DNA from: JANQKX01 sp039028695 | Lineage (GTDB): Bacteria > Pseudomonadota > Alphaproteobacteria > Kiloniellales > Kiloniellaceae | Assembly: GCA_039028695.1 (NCBI GenBank) | Contig: JBCCHN010000074.1 | Span: forward strand, 1-24,881 | Direction of reading: 5' to 3' | DNA: 24,881 nucleotides | Shown here: piece by piece, positions 1 to 6,722 of the stretch | Layout of the letters: each line of letters begins with the position of its first letter | Position numbering within the stretch: position 1 is the stretch's first letter | Program-made: the position numbers and the translations under genes | Notes under the pieces: generated by a model | What the model saw: the letters and a program-made list of their open reading frames with translations, nothing else | Databases searched by the model: none | What the model was told of the DNA's origin: nothing

Positions 1-60
1 CGTCTAAAGCTTGAAGAAGAAGCCGAGGAAGAAATCGAGGCCAACCCGGACATTTTCTAA
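1..60 (+). CDS. YnbE-like lipoprotein, C-terminal end (5' truncated by window edge)
   Basis: An open frame from base 1 ends at a TAA at 58-60 and reads RLKLEEEAEEEIEANPDIF. Only 19 residues are visible. The acidic tail ending in Asp-(Ile/Leu)-Phe resembles the C-terminus of E. coli YnbE. The next gene downstream is ydbL, which follows ynbE in the enterobacterial ydbH-ynbE-ydbL order. In E. coli, YnbE is a small outer-membrane lipoprotein that partners the AsmA-like protein YdbH to form an intermembrane lipid-transport bridge (established knowledge). The assignment rests on this short tail plus gene order. The lipobox and the upstream ydbH-like gene lie outside the window. Confidence 0.6.
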   Translation, partial: RLKLEEEAEEEIEANPDIF

Positions 61-99
61 CGATAAATCTTATACCTTCTTCATAGTGAATTGTTTTTA

Positions 100-105
100 A
101 AGGAG
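100..105 (+). promoter_or_regulatory. Shine-Dalgarno sequence of ydbL
   Basis: An AAGGAG-type ribosome-binding site lies about 10 bases before the ATG at 116 and fixes that start. The 55 bp between the upstream stop and this ATG contain no strong terminator, which fits co-transcription with the ynbE-like gene. Confidence 0.7.
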
Positions 106-115
106 ATTATCAAAA

Positions 116-448
116 ATGAATCGTCGTTCTTTGATGGCCGGAATGGCCGCACTCGGCGTTCTAACCACGGTTGGGGGCCCTTTTGCGGTGGCCGATGAAT
201 TAGACGATCTAAGGGCTTCCGGTGCGCTAGGGGAAGGCTTCGACGGTTTTGCCGTGGCCCGAGAAGACAGCGCGGCCGCCGCGGTCGCCCGCATTAACGA
301 GAAAAGACGGAAGATCTATCAAAAACAGGCGAATAAAGAAGATGTTCCGATCAGCGCGGTCGGTACAATTTTTGCCAAAAAGATCATGAAACGGGCGCCA
401 AAGGGCACCTGGTTCCAAAATGAATCCGGGCAATGGGTTCAAAAATAG
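116..448 (+). CDS. ydbL: YdbL family protein (DUF1318), periplasmic
   Basis: This 110-residue protein has an N-terminal export signal: MNRRSL, then a hydrophobic stretch to about residue 26, with a twin-arginine pair that loosely resembles a Tat motif. The mature part follows the DUF1318/YdbL pattern: an LxxLRASGALGEGFDG segment, then a central INEKRRKIYQKQA helix, then a C-terminal APKGTWFQ...GQWVQK tail. The E. coli counterpart has the same order (Gly-Glu...Gly-Tyr/Phe, Asn-x-x-Arg...Tyr, Pro-Gly...Gly-x-Trp). YdbL is a small periplasmic protein encoded with YdbH and YnbE, which connect inner and outer membranes in phospholipid transport; its own role is thought to be accessory or chaperone-like. 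It follows the ynbE-like tail by 55 bp on the same strand and converges with the hydrolase gene at 480. Confidence 0.88.
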   Translation: MNRRSLMAGMAALGVLTTVGGPFAVADELDDLRASGALGEGFDGFAVAREDSAAAAVARINEKRRKIYQKQANKEDVPISAVGTIFAKKIMKRAPKGTWFQNESGQWVQK

Positions 449-479
449 CCAACCCAACCGCCTCGAAAGCCTTAGAATC

Positions 480-1295
480 CTAGGATTTGACTGTTCGTTC
501 GATAAAATCCACGAAGCGATCATAGATTTGTGGATAGTCAAAGAGATTGCTGTGCTGCCCCTCCGGCAGGTAAAAGGCCTCTTTAGGTTCCACGGCTGCT
601 TCGAAAAGACGCCTCCCGAATTTTTGAGGTACCACGTTGTCACGGCCGCCGTGCAGGATCAGCAAAGGTGCATCGATATGGGCGATGTGATCGGTGGATT
701 TCCATTGATCCAGCAAGAGCCAACGGGCAGGCAAATACCAGTAGTGGGACTGGGCGACATCGGCAATTGACGACGGCGGGGCTTCCAACACCAATGCGGC
801 CAGGGGCCGTTCGGCCGCCATCTGGGTGGCCACAGCGCTGCCGAGGGATTCACCCAATATAACCGTTCTTTCGGGGGAGATACCCTGCCCGGCCAGCCAG
901 TCCAACGCCGAGCGAGCATCAGCCAGCAAGCCGGCCTCGGTGGGTTTTCCCGAGTTACCCCCATAGCCACGATAGCCCGCCAGCAAGATGCCATAGTCGG
1001 ACTTTTCAAAGAGATCCCGGTGTTTGTCGACCCGGTCGCCGATATGGCCCGCATTGCCGTGAAAGAGCACCACCACCGGGTTCTCCGCCGCGTTGGGTCC
1101 TCGGGGCGGGCGAAACCAGTGAGTCAAGGTTATTCCCGGCTCGGGCTTGGTCTCAACTGCTTGAATGCTCAGGTCAGGGTAGCGTTCAAGCCGAGGCACC
1201 TCTTTGGAGGCCGGATAGAGCAAGTTACGCTGCATAAAAAACATGAACAGGCACAAAAACAGATAGGCGCCAAGAATCGCTACGATCCAGAACAT
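480..1295 (-). CDS. Membrane-anchored alpha/beta hydrolase (BEM46/YfhR-like)
   Basis: This serine hydrolase has one N-terminal transmembrane anchor (WIVAILGAYLFLCLFMFFM), a HGNAGH oxyanion segment, a GESLGSA nucleophile elbow, an acid residue in HGGRDNVV and a catalytic His in EGQHSNLF, the triad order of the ABHD13/BEM46/YfhR group. The expected location is the inner membrane with the hydrolase domain on one face; the substrate is unknown and this family is poorly characterised. I place the start at the ATG at 1295 because an AGAGGT ribosome-binding site lies 8 bases before it, giving 271 residues. An in-frame TTG at 1331 would add MKKGSKLKRSPL, a basic stretch that would suit a membrane anchor, but has no clear ribosome-binding site. 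The gene converges with ydbL, 31 bp away, and diverges from the formaldehyde genes. Confidence 0.85.
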   Translation of the reverse strand: MFWIVAILGAYLFLCLFMFFMQRNLLYPASKEVPRLERYPDLSIQAVETKPEPGITLTHWFRPPRGPNAAENPVVVLFHGNAGHIGDRVDKHRDLFEKSDYGILLAGYRGYGGNSGKPTEAGLLADARSALDWLAGQGISPERTVILGESLGSAVATQMAAERPLAALVLEAPPSSIADVAQSHYWYLPARWLLLDQWKSTDHIAHIDAPLLILHGGRDNVVPQKFGRRLFEAAVEPKEAFYLPEGQHSNLFDYPQIYDRFVDFIERTVKS

Positions 1296-1349
1296 GAGAG
1301 GTGACCTCTTCAATTTTGAGCCTTTTTTCAAAATCCCGGCCTATCCCAT

Positions 1350-1376
1350 TGTTTATAGGCAGACTGTTTATAGGCA
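1350..1376. repeat. Two direct repeats of TGTTTATAGGCA between divergent genes
   Basis: The 12-base word TGTTTATAGGCA occurs at 1350-1361 and 1365-1376, a 15-bp period. It lies between the divergent starts of the alpha/beta hydrolase and the formaldehyde dehydrogenase gene. Read on the minus strand each copy contains TATAAA, so it could include a -10 element. It could equally be a tandem regulator site or a chance slippage duplication. Confidence 0.6.
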
Positions 1377-1516
1377 AGCTGATCTGATGCCCATTCTCTT
1401 GCGAAAATGCCCGCGGGACCTTGTCAGGGACCCCAGGGACTGGAAAGATGTTTGATAAGAGAGATTCTGCGCCATGCAAGTAGAAAAGCGTTAACCTGGA
1501 ACGGGGGAATGAAAAT

Positions 1517-2626
1517 ATGGATGTCCGTGCCGCTGTGGCCTTTGAGGCCGGAAAGCCGCTATCGATTGAAACCGTGCAGTTGGAAGGCCCTCGTGAGGGC
1601 GAAGTTCTGGTTGAAGTAAAGGCCACCGGGCTTTGCCATACCGACGAGTTCACCAAGTCCGGCGCCGATCCGGAAGGGATTTTCCCGGCGATTTTGGGGC
1701 ACGAGGGTGCTGGCGTGGTCGTGGATGTGGGCCCAGGGGTGACTTCGGTGGAAAAAGGCGATCACGTGATCCCTCTTTACACCCCCGAATGCCGCGAGTG
1801 TGATTATTGCACCAGCGGGCGGACCAACCTTTGCCAGGCCATTCGCGTTACGCAAGGTCAAGGCCTTATGCCCGACGGCTCAAGCCGCTTTTCCCTGAAT
1901 GGGGAAAAGGTCTTCCACTATATGGGGTGCTCCACATTTGCCAACTATACGGTGCTGCCCGAAATCGCCGTAGCCAAGGTGCGCAAGGACGCGCCCTTTG
2001 ACAAGATTTGCTACATTGGCTGCGGGGTTACCACTGGCGTCGGCGCCGTTATCAACACCGCCAAGGTTCAGCCCGGCGACAACGTCGTGGTCTTTGGCTT
2101 AGGCGGCATCGGCCTGAACGTCATTCAAGGGGCTCGCCTGGTGGGCGCCGATATGATCGTCGGCGTGGACATTAATCCGGACCGCAAGGAAATTGCCGAA
2201 AAGTTCGGCATGACTCACTTCGTCAATCCCAAAGAGGTCGAGGGAGATGTCGTCCCCTATCTGGTCGATCTAACCCGCGGGGGTGCCGATCATTCCTTTG
2301 AGTGCATCGGCAATGTGACCACCATGCGCCAAGCGCTCGAATGCTGTCACAAGGGCTGGGGCGAATCCACGATCATCGGCGTGGCCGGCGCGGGCCAGGA
2401 AATCGCCACTCGTCCCTTCCAATTGGTAACCGGCCGGGTATGGCGAGGTACCGCCTTCGGCGGCGCTCGGGGGCGCACTGACGTGCCGAAGATCGTCGAT
2501 TGGTACATGGAAAATAAGATCAACATCGACGACCTTATCACGCACACAATGCCCCTGGAGGAGATCAACAAGGGCTTCGATTTGATGCACTCGGGCGAAT
2601 CCATCCGCGGCGTTGTGGTCTACTGA
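1517..2626 (+). CDS. frmA: S-(hydroxymethyl)glutathione dehydrogenase / class III alcohol dehydrogenase
   Basis: This zinc-dependent medium-chain dehydrogenase oxidises S-hydroxymethylglutathione (formaldehyde plus glutathione) to S-formylglutathione with NAD(P). Visible motifs are the catalytic zinc ligands Cys40 (GLCHTD) and His62-Glu63 (GHEGAG), a further Cys near 168 (YIGCGVTTG), the four structural-zinc cysteines 92, 95, 98 and 106 (ECRECDYC...NLC), and the Rossmann GLGGIGLNV near residue 194. The length of 369 residues matches class III enzymes. The ATG at 1517 has a GGGGGA ribosome-binding site; a nearby ATG at 1509 is out of frame. S-formylglutathione hydrolase follows on the same strand, so the two steps of the GSH-dependent formaldehyde pathway are together. 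The symbol adhC or flhA is also used. Confidence 0.96.
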   Translation: MDVRAAVAFEAGKPLSIETVQLEGPREGEVLVEVKATGLCHTDEFTKSGADPEGIFPAILGHEGAGVVVDVGPGVTSVEKGDHVIPLYTPECRECDYCTSGRTNLCQAIRVTQGQGLMPDGSSRFSLNGEKVFHYMGCSTFANYTVLPEIAVAKVRKDAPFDKICYIGCGVTTGVGAVINTAKVQPGDNVVVFGLGGIGLNVIQGARLVGADMIVGVDINPDRKEIAEKFGMTHFVNPKEVEGDVVPYLVDLTRGGADHSFECIGNVTTMRQALECCHKGWGESTIIGVAGAGQEIATRPFQLVTGRVWRGTAFGGARGRTDVPKIVDWYMENKINIDDLITHTMPLEEINKGFDLMHSGESIRGVVVY

Positions 2627-2631
2627 TAAGT

Positions 2632-2656
2632 GGGGCCGAGCCTACCCCTCGGCCCC
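2632..2656 (+). terminator. GC-rich hairpin between the two formaldehyde genes
   Basis: A perfect 9-bp stem, GGGGCCGAG / CTCGGCCCC with a 7-base loop, starts 5 bases after the stop codon of the dehydrogenase. It is followed by a C/T-rich stretch with no clean T-run, so it may act as a weak attenuator or an mRNA 3' stabiliser rather than a full intrinsic terminator. Confidence 0.5.
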
Positions 2657-2721
2657 TTCCCCTGCTCCTCCCTTGCTCCTTCAGCCGCCCCTAATTGCGG
2701 CCCATCCAAGGAACCGACGAT

Positions 2722-3573
2722 ATGTCCGAATTGACGGTGGTCAGCCAGCAACGCTGTTTCGGCGGCACGCAAGGCTTCTATAGCCACCCCTCCGCGCTGT
2801 GCGGCGGCGAGATGAAATTTGCCGTCTTTCAGCCGCCCCAGGCCCTCTCCGGTGCCAAGGTACCGCTCTTGATCTACCTGTCCGGCCTGACCTGTACGGA
2901 GGAAAATTTCGTTGTTAAAGCCGGTGCGCAAAGTCTGGCGGCCGAGTTGGGCATGATGATCCTGGCGCCGGATACCTCGCCTCGAGGCAGCGACTACCCA
3001 GGCGAACATGACGCTTATGACTTCGGCAGCGCAGCGGGTTTCTACCTGGACGCCACGCAAGAGCCCTGGTCCAAAACCTACAAAATGTACAGCTATATTA
3101 CCCAGGAACTGCCAGCCGTGATCGCCGCGCACTTTCCGGCCGATATGGACCGCCAGGGCATCACCGGCCACTCCATGGGTGGTCACGGGGCTTTGACCAT
3201 TCACCTAAAAAATCCGCAAACCTATAAAACCGCGTCGGCATTTGCCCCCATCTGCGCGCCGACCCAGTGCCCCTGGGGCGAAAAGGCACTGGGCGGTTAT
3301 TTGGGCCCAAACAAGGAGACGTGGCGCGCTTATGATACTTGCGAACTGCTGAAGGATGGGAACCGCTCGGAGGCCACGCTTCTGGTGGATCAAGGCGACG
3401 CTGACGGATTCCTGGGTGAGCAGCTCAAGCCTGAACTTTTGTCGGCCGCCTGCGAGGCCGCCGGTCAATCATTAGAGCTGCGCATGCAGCCGGACTACGA
3501 TCACAGCTACTATTTCATCGCCACTTTCATGGACGACCACCTGCGTCACCACGCTGCAGGACTTGGGCTTTGA
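2722..3573 (+). CDS. frmB: S-formylglutathione hydrolase
   Basis: This esterase-D family serine hydrolase converts S-formylglutathione to formate and glutathione, the second step after the upstream dehydrogenase. It has the GHSMGGHGAL nucleophile elbow (Ser near residue 150), an LVDQGDADGFL acid segment and a DHSYYFI catalytic His near the C-terminus, with GLTCTEENF and SPRGSDYPGE segments typical of the family. At 283 residues it matches family length. I choose the ATG at 2722 because AAGGA lies about 9 bases upstream and the protein then begins MSELTVVSQQ, as homologues do. An in-frame TTG at 2695 has no support. The gap to the dehydrogenase is 95 bp and contains a hairpin. The symbol fghA is also used. 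Confidence 0.95.
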   Translation: MSELTVVSQQRCFGGTQGFYSHPSALCGGEMKFAVFQPPQALSGAKVPLLIYLSGLTCTEENFVVKAGAQSLAAELGMMILAPDTSPRGSDYPGEHDAYDFGSAAGFYLDATQEPWSKTYKMYSYITQELPAVIAAHFPADMDRQGITGHSMGGHGALTIHLKNPQTYKTASAFAPICAPTQCPWGEKALGGYLGPNKETWRAYDTCELLKDGNRSEATLLVDQGDADGFLGEQLKPELLSAACEAAGQSLELRMQPDYDHSYYFIATFMDDHLRHHAAGLGL

Positions 3574-3592
3574 TGAGCCTCGAGAGTCTCGC

Positions 3593-5137
3593 TTAAAGAT
3601 TGGCTTGGATCAGGAAAGGACCGTCGCTCCTCAAGCCATAGTCAAGCAAACGATTAAAGCTGGGCGCATCGTTTGCCGCCTCAGCCGCTACACCCATACC
3701 CTGGGCCAACTTAACCCAGTCCAAGTCCGGCCGATCCAGATCCAGCATATCCAAGGCCCGTCTGCCTGGGTTCCCGGCGCCCACATTGGCCAGCTCGTGG
3801 TGCAGGCTGGCATAGCGCCGATTGGCGAAAACAACGGTTGTCACGTTTAGGTTTTCCCGAGCCTGGGTCCAGAGCGCCTGTAAGGTATACATGCCGCTGC
3901 CATCCGCCTGGAGGCCCAAGACCCTCCGGTCCGGACAGGCCACGGCCGCTCCGACCGACAGGGGCATGCCAATGCCGATGGCTCCACCGCATATTTGGAG
4001 CCAATCATGGGGAGCAGAGCTGCGGGTCATCTCCGGCACCAATCGACCCGAGGAGATGCCCTCGTCCACCACGATACCTTGGTCCGGCAAAAGGGCGGCG
4101 ACCGACTGGGCAATACTCTGGGGCGATAAGGCACCCGAGGGCAATTCAGTTTTTTCGTGGTCCGTGACTCCCACGCCCGCGGGCGGCGCACCAAGCCGAT
4201 CTGACAGTTGGCTTAGCGCTGGAACACAATCCTCTTCCCGTGTTGCCAGCGTATGAATGTTGCAGCCCTCGGGGTAGAGAACGCTGGGCTTTCCGGGATA
4301 GGCAAAAAAGGCCACTGGTGCCTTGGCGCCGACCAAGATGATATGCTTGATACCGTCCAAGGCCGTCAAAGCTTGATCGAGGGGATACGGCAAGCGCTCC
4401 ACGTTCACCCGACCGGCGCCCCGCTCCTCTCGGCCGTTATTGGTCTGTGCCATCAGACGCGCACCGGTTACGGCGGCAATCCGACCGGCTTGACGCAGAG
4501 CCTCTTCGCGCAGGCTTTGCCCGGTCATGAAAAGAACGCTTGGCTCGCCGGCCTTCAGGACTTGGAATGCGCCTTGAATGGCCTCGTCTGACACTTCCGA
4601 ACGTCTGGCCGCGGCGACCGCTTCGGCCGGGCCATCTGCTTCGTCCCAAGCCGTGTTGGCCGGCAGGATTAGAGTGGCGATTTGTCCCGGCGGCTTTAAA
4701 GCTGCCGCTATGGCTGCCGCCCCATCCGTTGCCACAGACTGTGCATCTGGTGAGGTCTTGATCCAATGGGAAACCGGTGCCGCTAAACCCTCTATGTCCG
4801 AGGTCAGGGGAGCGTCAAAGGCCCGGTGATAAGTCGCATGATCGCCAACAATGTTGATCATGGGGCTGCCGGCGCGCCCGGCGTTGTGGATGTTGGCAAT
4901 GCCATTGCCAAAACCCGGGCCCAAATGGAGCAAAGTCGCAGCCGGCTTGTCGGCCATGCGCGCATAGCCGTCTGCAGCGCCTGTGACCACCCCCTCAAAC
5001 AGGCCCAGCACACACCGCATGCCCGGAACTCGGTCCAGCGCTGCGACAAAATGCATTTCCGAGGTGCCCGGATTGGCAAAGCAGGTATCCACCCCACCTG
5101 CCAGCAGGGTGCGCACCAAACTTTCCGCGCCATTCAT
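3593..5137 (-). CDS. ThDP-dependent enzyme, acetolactate synthase large subunit / benzoylformate decarboxylase superfamily
   Basis: This 514-residue protein has the three-domain layout of thiamine-diphosphate enzymes. The N-terminal Pyr domain has FANPGTSEMHF and the conserved cofactor-activating Glu48 in FEGVVTGAADGYAR. A middle domain follows, and then a C-terminal PP domain with a ThDP/Mg motif near residues 410-440 (ADGSGMYTLQ...ANRRY, where the usual first Gly of GDG is Ala). It is shorter than true IlvB (about 560-590) and no small subunit ilvH is adjacent, so an acetolactate synthase role in branched-chain synthesis is unlikely. A 2-oxoacid decarboxylase or carboligase is more plausible, with unknown substrate. 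The ATG at 5137 has GGAG 9 bases upstream. A bactofilin gene precedes it by 60 bp on the same strand; it converges with frmB. Confidence 0.85.
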   Translation of the reverse strand: MNGAESLVRTLLAGGVDTCFANPGTSEMHFVAALDRVPGMRCVLGLFEGVVTGAADGYARMADKPAATLLHLGPGFGNGIANIHNAGRAGSPMINIVGDHATYHRAFDAPLTSDIEGLAAPVSHWIKTSPDAQSVATDGAAAIAAALKPPGQIATLILPANTAWDEADGPAEAVAAARRSEVSDEAIQGAFQVLKAGEPSVLFMTGQSLREEALRQAGRIAAVTGARLMAQTNNGREERGAGRVNVERLPYPLDQALTALDGIKHIILVGAKAPVAFFAYPGKPSVLYPEGCNIHTLATREEDCVPALSQLSDRLGAPPAGVGVTDHEKTELPSGALSPQSIAQSVAALLPDQGIVVDEGISSGRLVPEMTRSSAPHDWLQICGGAIGIGMPLSVGAAVACPDRRVLGLQADGSGMYTLQALWTQARENLNVTTVVFANRRYASLHHELANVGAGNPGRRALDMLDLDRPDLDWVKLAQGMGVAAEAANDAPSFNRLLDYGLRSDGPFLIQANL

Positions 5138-5197
5138 AATAAGAAGCTCCGCGTCACTGACAGAGCGTTGCCCTTGGGACCACTCTAAAGATGCGCT

Positions 5198-5674
5198 TTA
5201 AGAAAGGATGCTGATATCCCCAGAAACTTGCCCGCCGCCTTCGATGATAATCCGGCGATAACGCACTTTGCCGTTGACTTTACCCGAGCTCCCCAAGGTC
5301 AACTCCCCGTTCGCCGCCAACTCCCCGTCAAAGTCACCGGTGATGTCGGCCTCCTCGACTTCGGCCTTACCAGTAAACCGGCCTCCCGAGCGCAGTTCCA
5401 GCTTTCGGACCTTCAGACTGGCTTCCACGGTACCTTCCACGACAAGGGTATCGCAGGACTGAATGCCACCTTTGACCTGAATGCCGGGGCCTACCACCAA
5501 AAGCCCCTGGGGCGCCGCATCCACTTCCGGGTTCGTCGTTTGATGGGTCGCTTGGGGGGCCGGCGCTGCTGCCGGATCAAGGCCGGCGCCACGACGGGCC
5601 GTACCAGGGACGATCCCCGCTTGGGAGGAGGTAAAAGCTTGCGGCATGGGCTGCCGGTTGCTGGTCATGGCCAT
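5198..5674 (-). CDS. Bactofilin family polymer-forming protein
   Basis: This 158-residue protein has a low-complexity N-terminus rich in Pro, Ala and Gln (about residues 1-57). A core of short repeated turns follows (VKGGIQSCDTLVVEGTVEASL, GKAEVEEADITGDFDGEL, GKVNGKVRYRRIIIEGGG), typical of the right-handed beta-helix of bactofilins (DUF583). Bactofilins self-assemble into cytoplasmic filaments or membrane-associated sheets that organise cell-envelope enzymes in stalks, cell poles or cell shape. The M23 peptidase gene often found beside bactofilin is absent here. The ATG at 5674 has an AAGGA about 10 bases upstream. The ThDP gene follows 60 bp downstream. Confidence 0.9.
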   Translation of the reverse strand: MAMTSNRQPMPQAFTSSQAGIVPGTARRGAGLDPAAAPAPQATHQTTNPEVDAAPQGLLVVGPGIQVKGGIQSCDTLVVEGTVEASLKVRKLELRSGGRFTGKAEVEEADITGDFDGELAANGELTLGSSGKVNGKVRYRRIIIEGGGQVSGDISILS

Positions 5675-5792
5675 AATCTGAAATTCCTTATCGTCTTCGA
5701 GGCATCATCTTCGAGTCGCACGGCTGATTTTACCGGGGTCGCCGAGTCCCAGCGAGCGCTATTATGAGAATTTCAGAATTAAATTGGCTGGA

Positions 5793-6719
5793 CTATGCGT
5801 CTGGCCCGTTTTTCACCGCATCCACATGGGCCGCAAATCCCGGATCCGCCATTAAGGCCTTACAGCGCTCGAAGCGGTTGATGGCATAGGCCCAAAAGTC
5901 ATCCGCGGGATTCTTGTTGGCATGTTGGATGAGCCCCCACAAAGTCCAAAGCAAATCGCACATGGCTTTATAGATGACCATGCGCCCCATCAGATGATTC
6001 GGCACCGCGCCGCCACAATAAGCCTCCATCATTTCCCGGTCCTGTTCCGGGCCAAAGCAGGCTTCTACGGAGAGATCACCTAAATCCCAGTAGGGGTCGT
6101 TCATACCAGAGTATTCCCAATCGACAATCCACATGCGCTTGCCGTCATCAAGGAAATTTTCGCATAGGGGATCGCAGTGGCAAGGTTTTAGGTCCACGGG
6201 TTTTGCGTCCAAAACCGTGCGAATCTCCGCCGCCTCGGCGACCACATCGTGGTATCCAGGCGGTAACTCCGCACCCAACTTATCCAAAACCGAAAGGTAA
6301 TCTTCGATCATGGCGAAAAGCTCGAAGCGAAAGCGAAAATCCTCGCCACAGTCGTGCATTTGCTTCATGGCCAAAGCCGCCCGACCGGGGGCACCGTCGG
6401 TTACCGGAAAGCTCTCCGGCGTCATGGTCACGCATCCCTCGATATAATCCGCCAGCATCAGGCCATCGGCTTCATCAAAGAACAGGACCTGGGCGCTGAC
6501 ACCGGCCCGCGCGGCAACCTGAGCATTGTGCCCCTCGATGCTGCGGTCGATGTAGTCGCCCGTACCCTCACCCGGAATGCGCAGTAAATAAGTGCGCCCG
6601 CTCGTTGTGAGCTTGAAGACCAGATTGGTAAGCCCGCCAAGACGCTCGCTTTGCACATCGTTCCCATCAAGGCCGCTAAAGTGGGAAAGGCGCTTAAGCG
6701 CCGATTGAAGCTGTTCCAT
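5793..6719 (-). CDS. Choline-kinase-like phosphotransferase, second copy (end of operon)
   Basis: This 308-residue kinase belongs to the choline/ethanolamine kinase branch of the APH superfamily. Visible are a glycine-rich nucleotide loop (RLGGLTNLVFKL), the catalytic loop HCDPLCEN near residue 180 (Asp base, Asn metal ligand), and the choline-kinase signature IVDWEYSGMNDPYWDLGDL near residue 200, whose Asp coordinates magnesium. It probably phosphorylates a small amino-alcohol or related hydroxyl compound with ATP in the cytoplasm; the substrate cannot be read from sequence. Its ATG at 6719 lies 3 bp after the stop of the upstream flavoprotein gene, with AAGG 7 bases before it, so the two are translationally linked. 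It is the last gene of the operon and a diverged paralogue of the kinase at 11591. Confidence 0.85.
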   Translation of the reverse strand: MEQLQSALKRLSHFSGLDGNDVQSERLGGLTNLVFKLTTSGRTYLLRIPGEGTGDYIDRSIEGHNAQVAARAGVSAQVLFFDEADGLMLADYIEGCVTMTPESFPVTDGAPGRAALAMKQMHDCGEDFRFRFELFAMIEDYLSVLDKLGAELPPGYHDVVAEAAEIRTVLDAKPVDLKPCHCDPLCENFLDDGKRMWIVDWEYSGMNDPYWDLGDLSVEACFGPEQDREMMEAYCGGAVPNHLMGRMVIYKAMCDLLWTLWGLIQHANKNPADDFWAYAINRFERCKALMADPGFAAHVDAVKNGPDA

Positions 6720-6722
6720 ATC

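Noticed and set aside
2620..3204. 194-codon open frame antisense to frmB
   Set aside because: It is the shadow of a certain S-formylglutathione hydrolase gene and has no motifs of its own.
3593..5137. Calling the ThDP gene ilvB
   Set aside because: It is too short, has no adjacent small subunit, and the motifs only place it at superfamily level.
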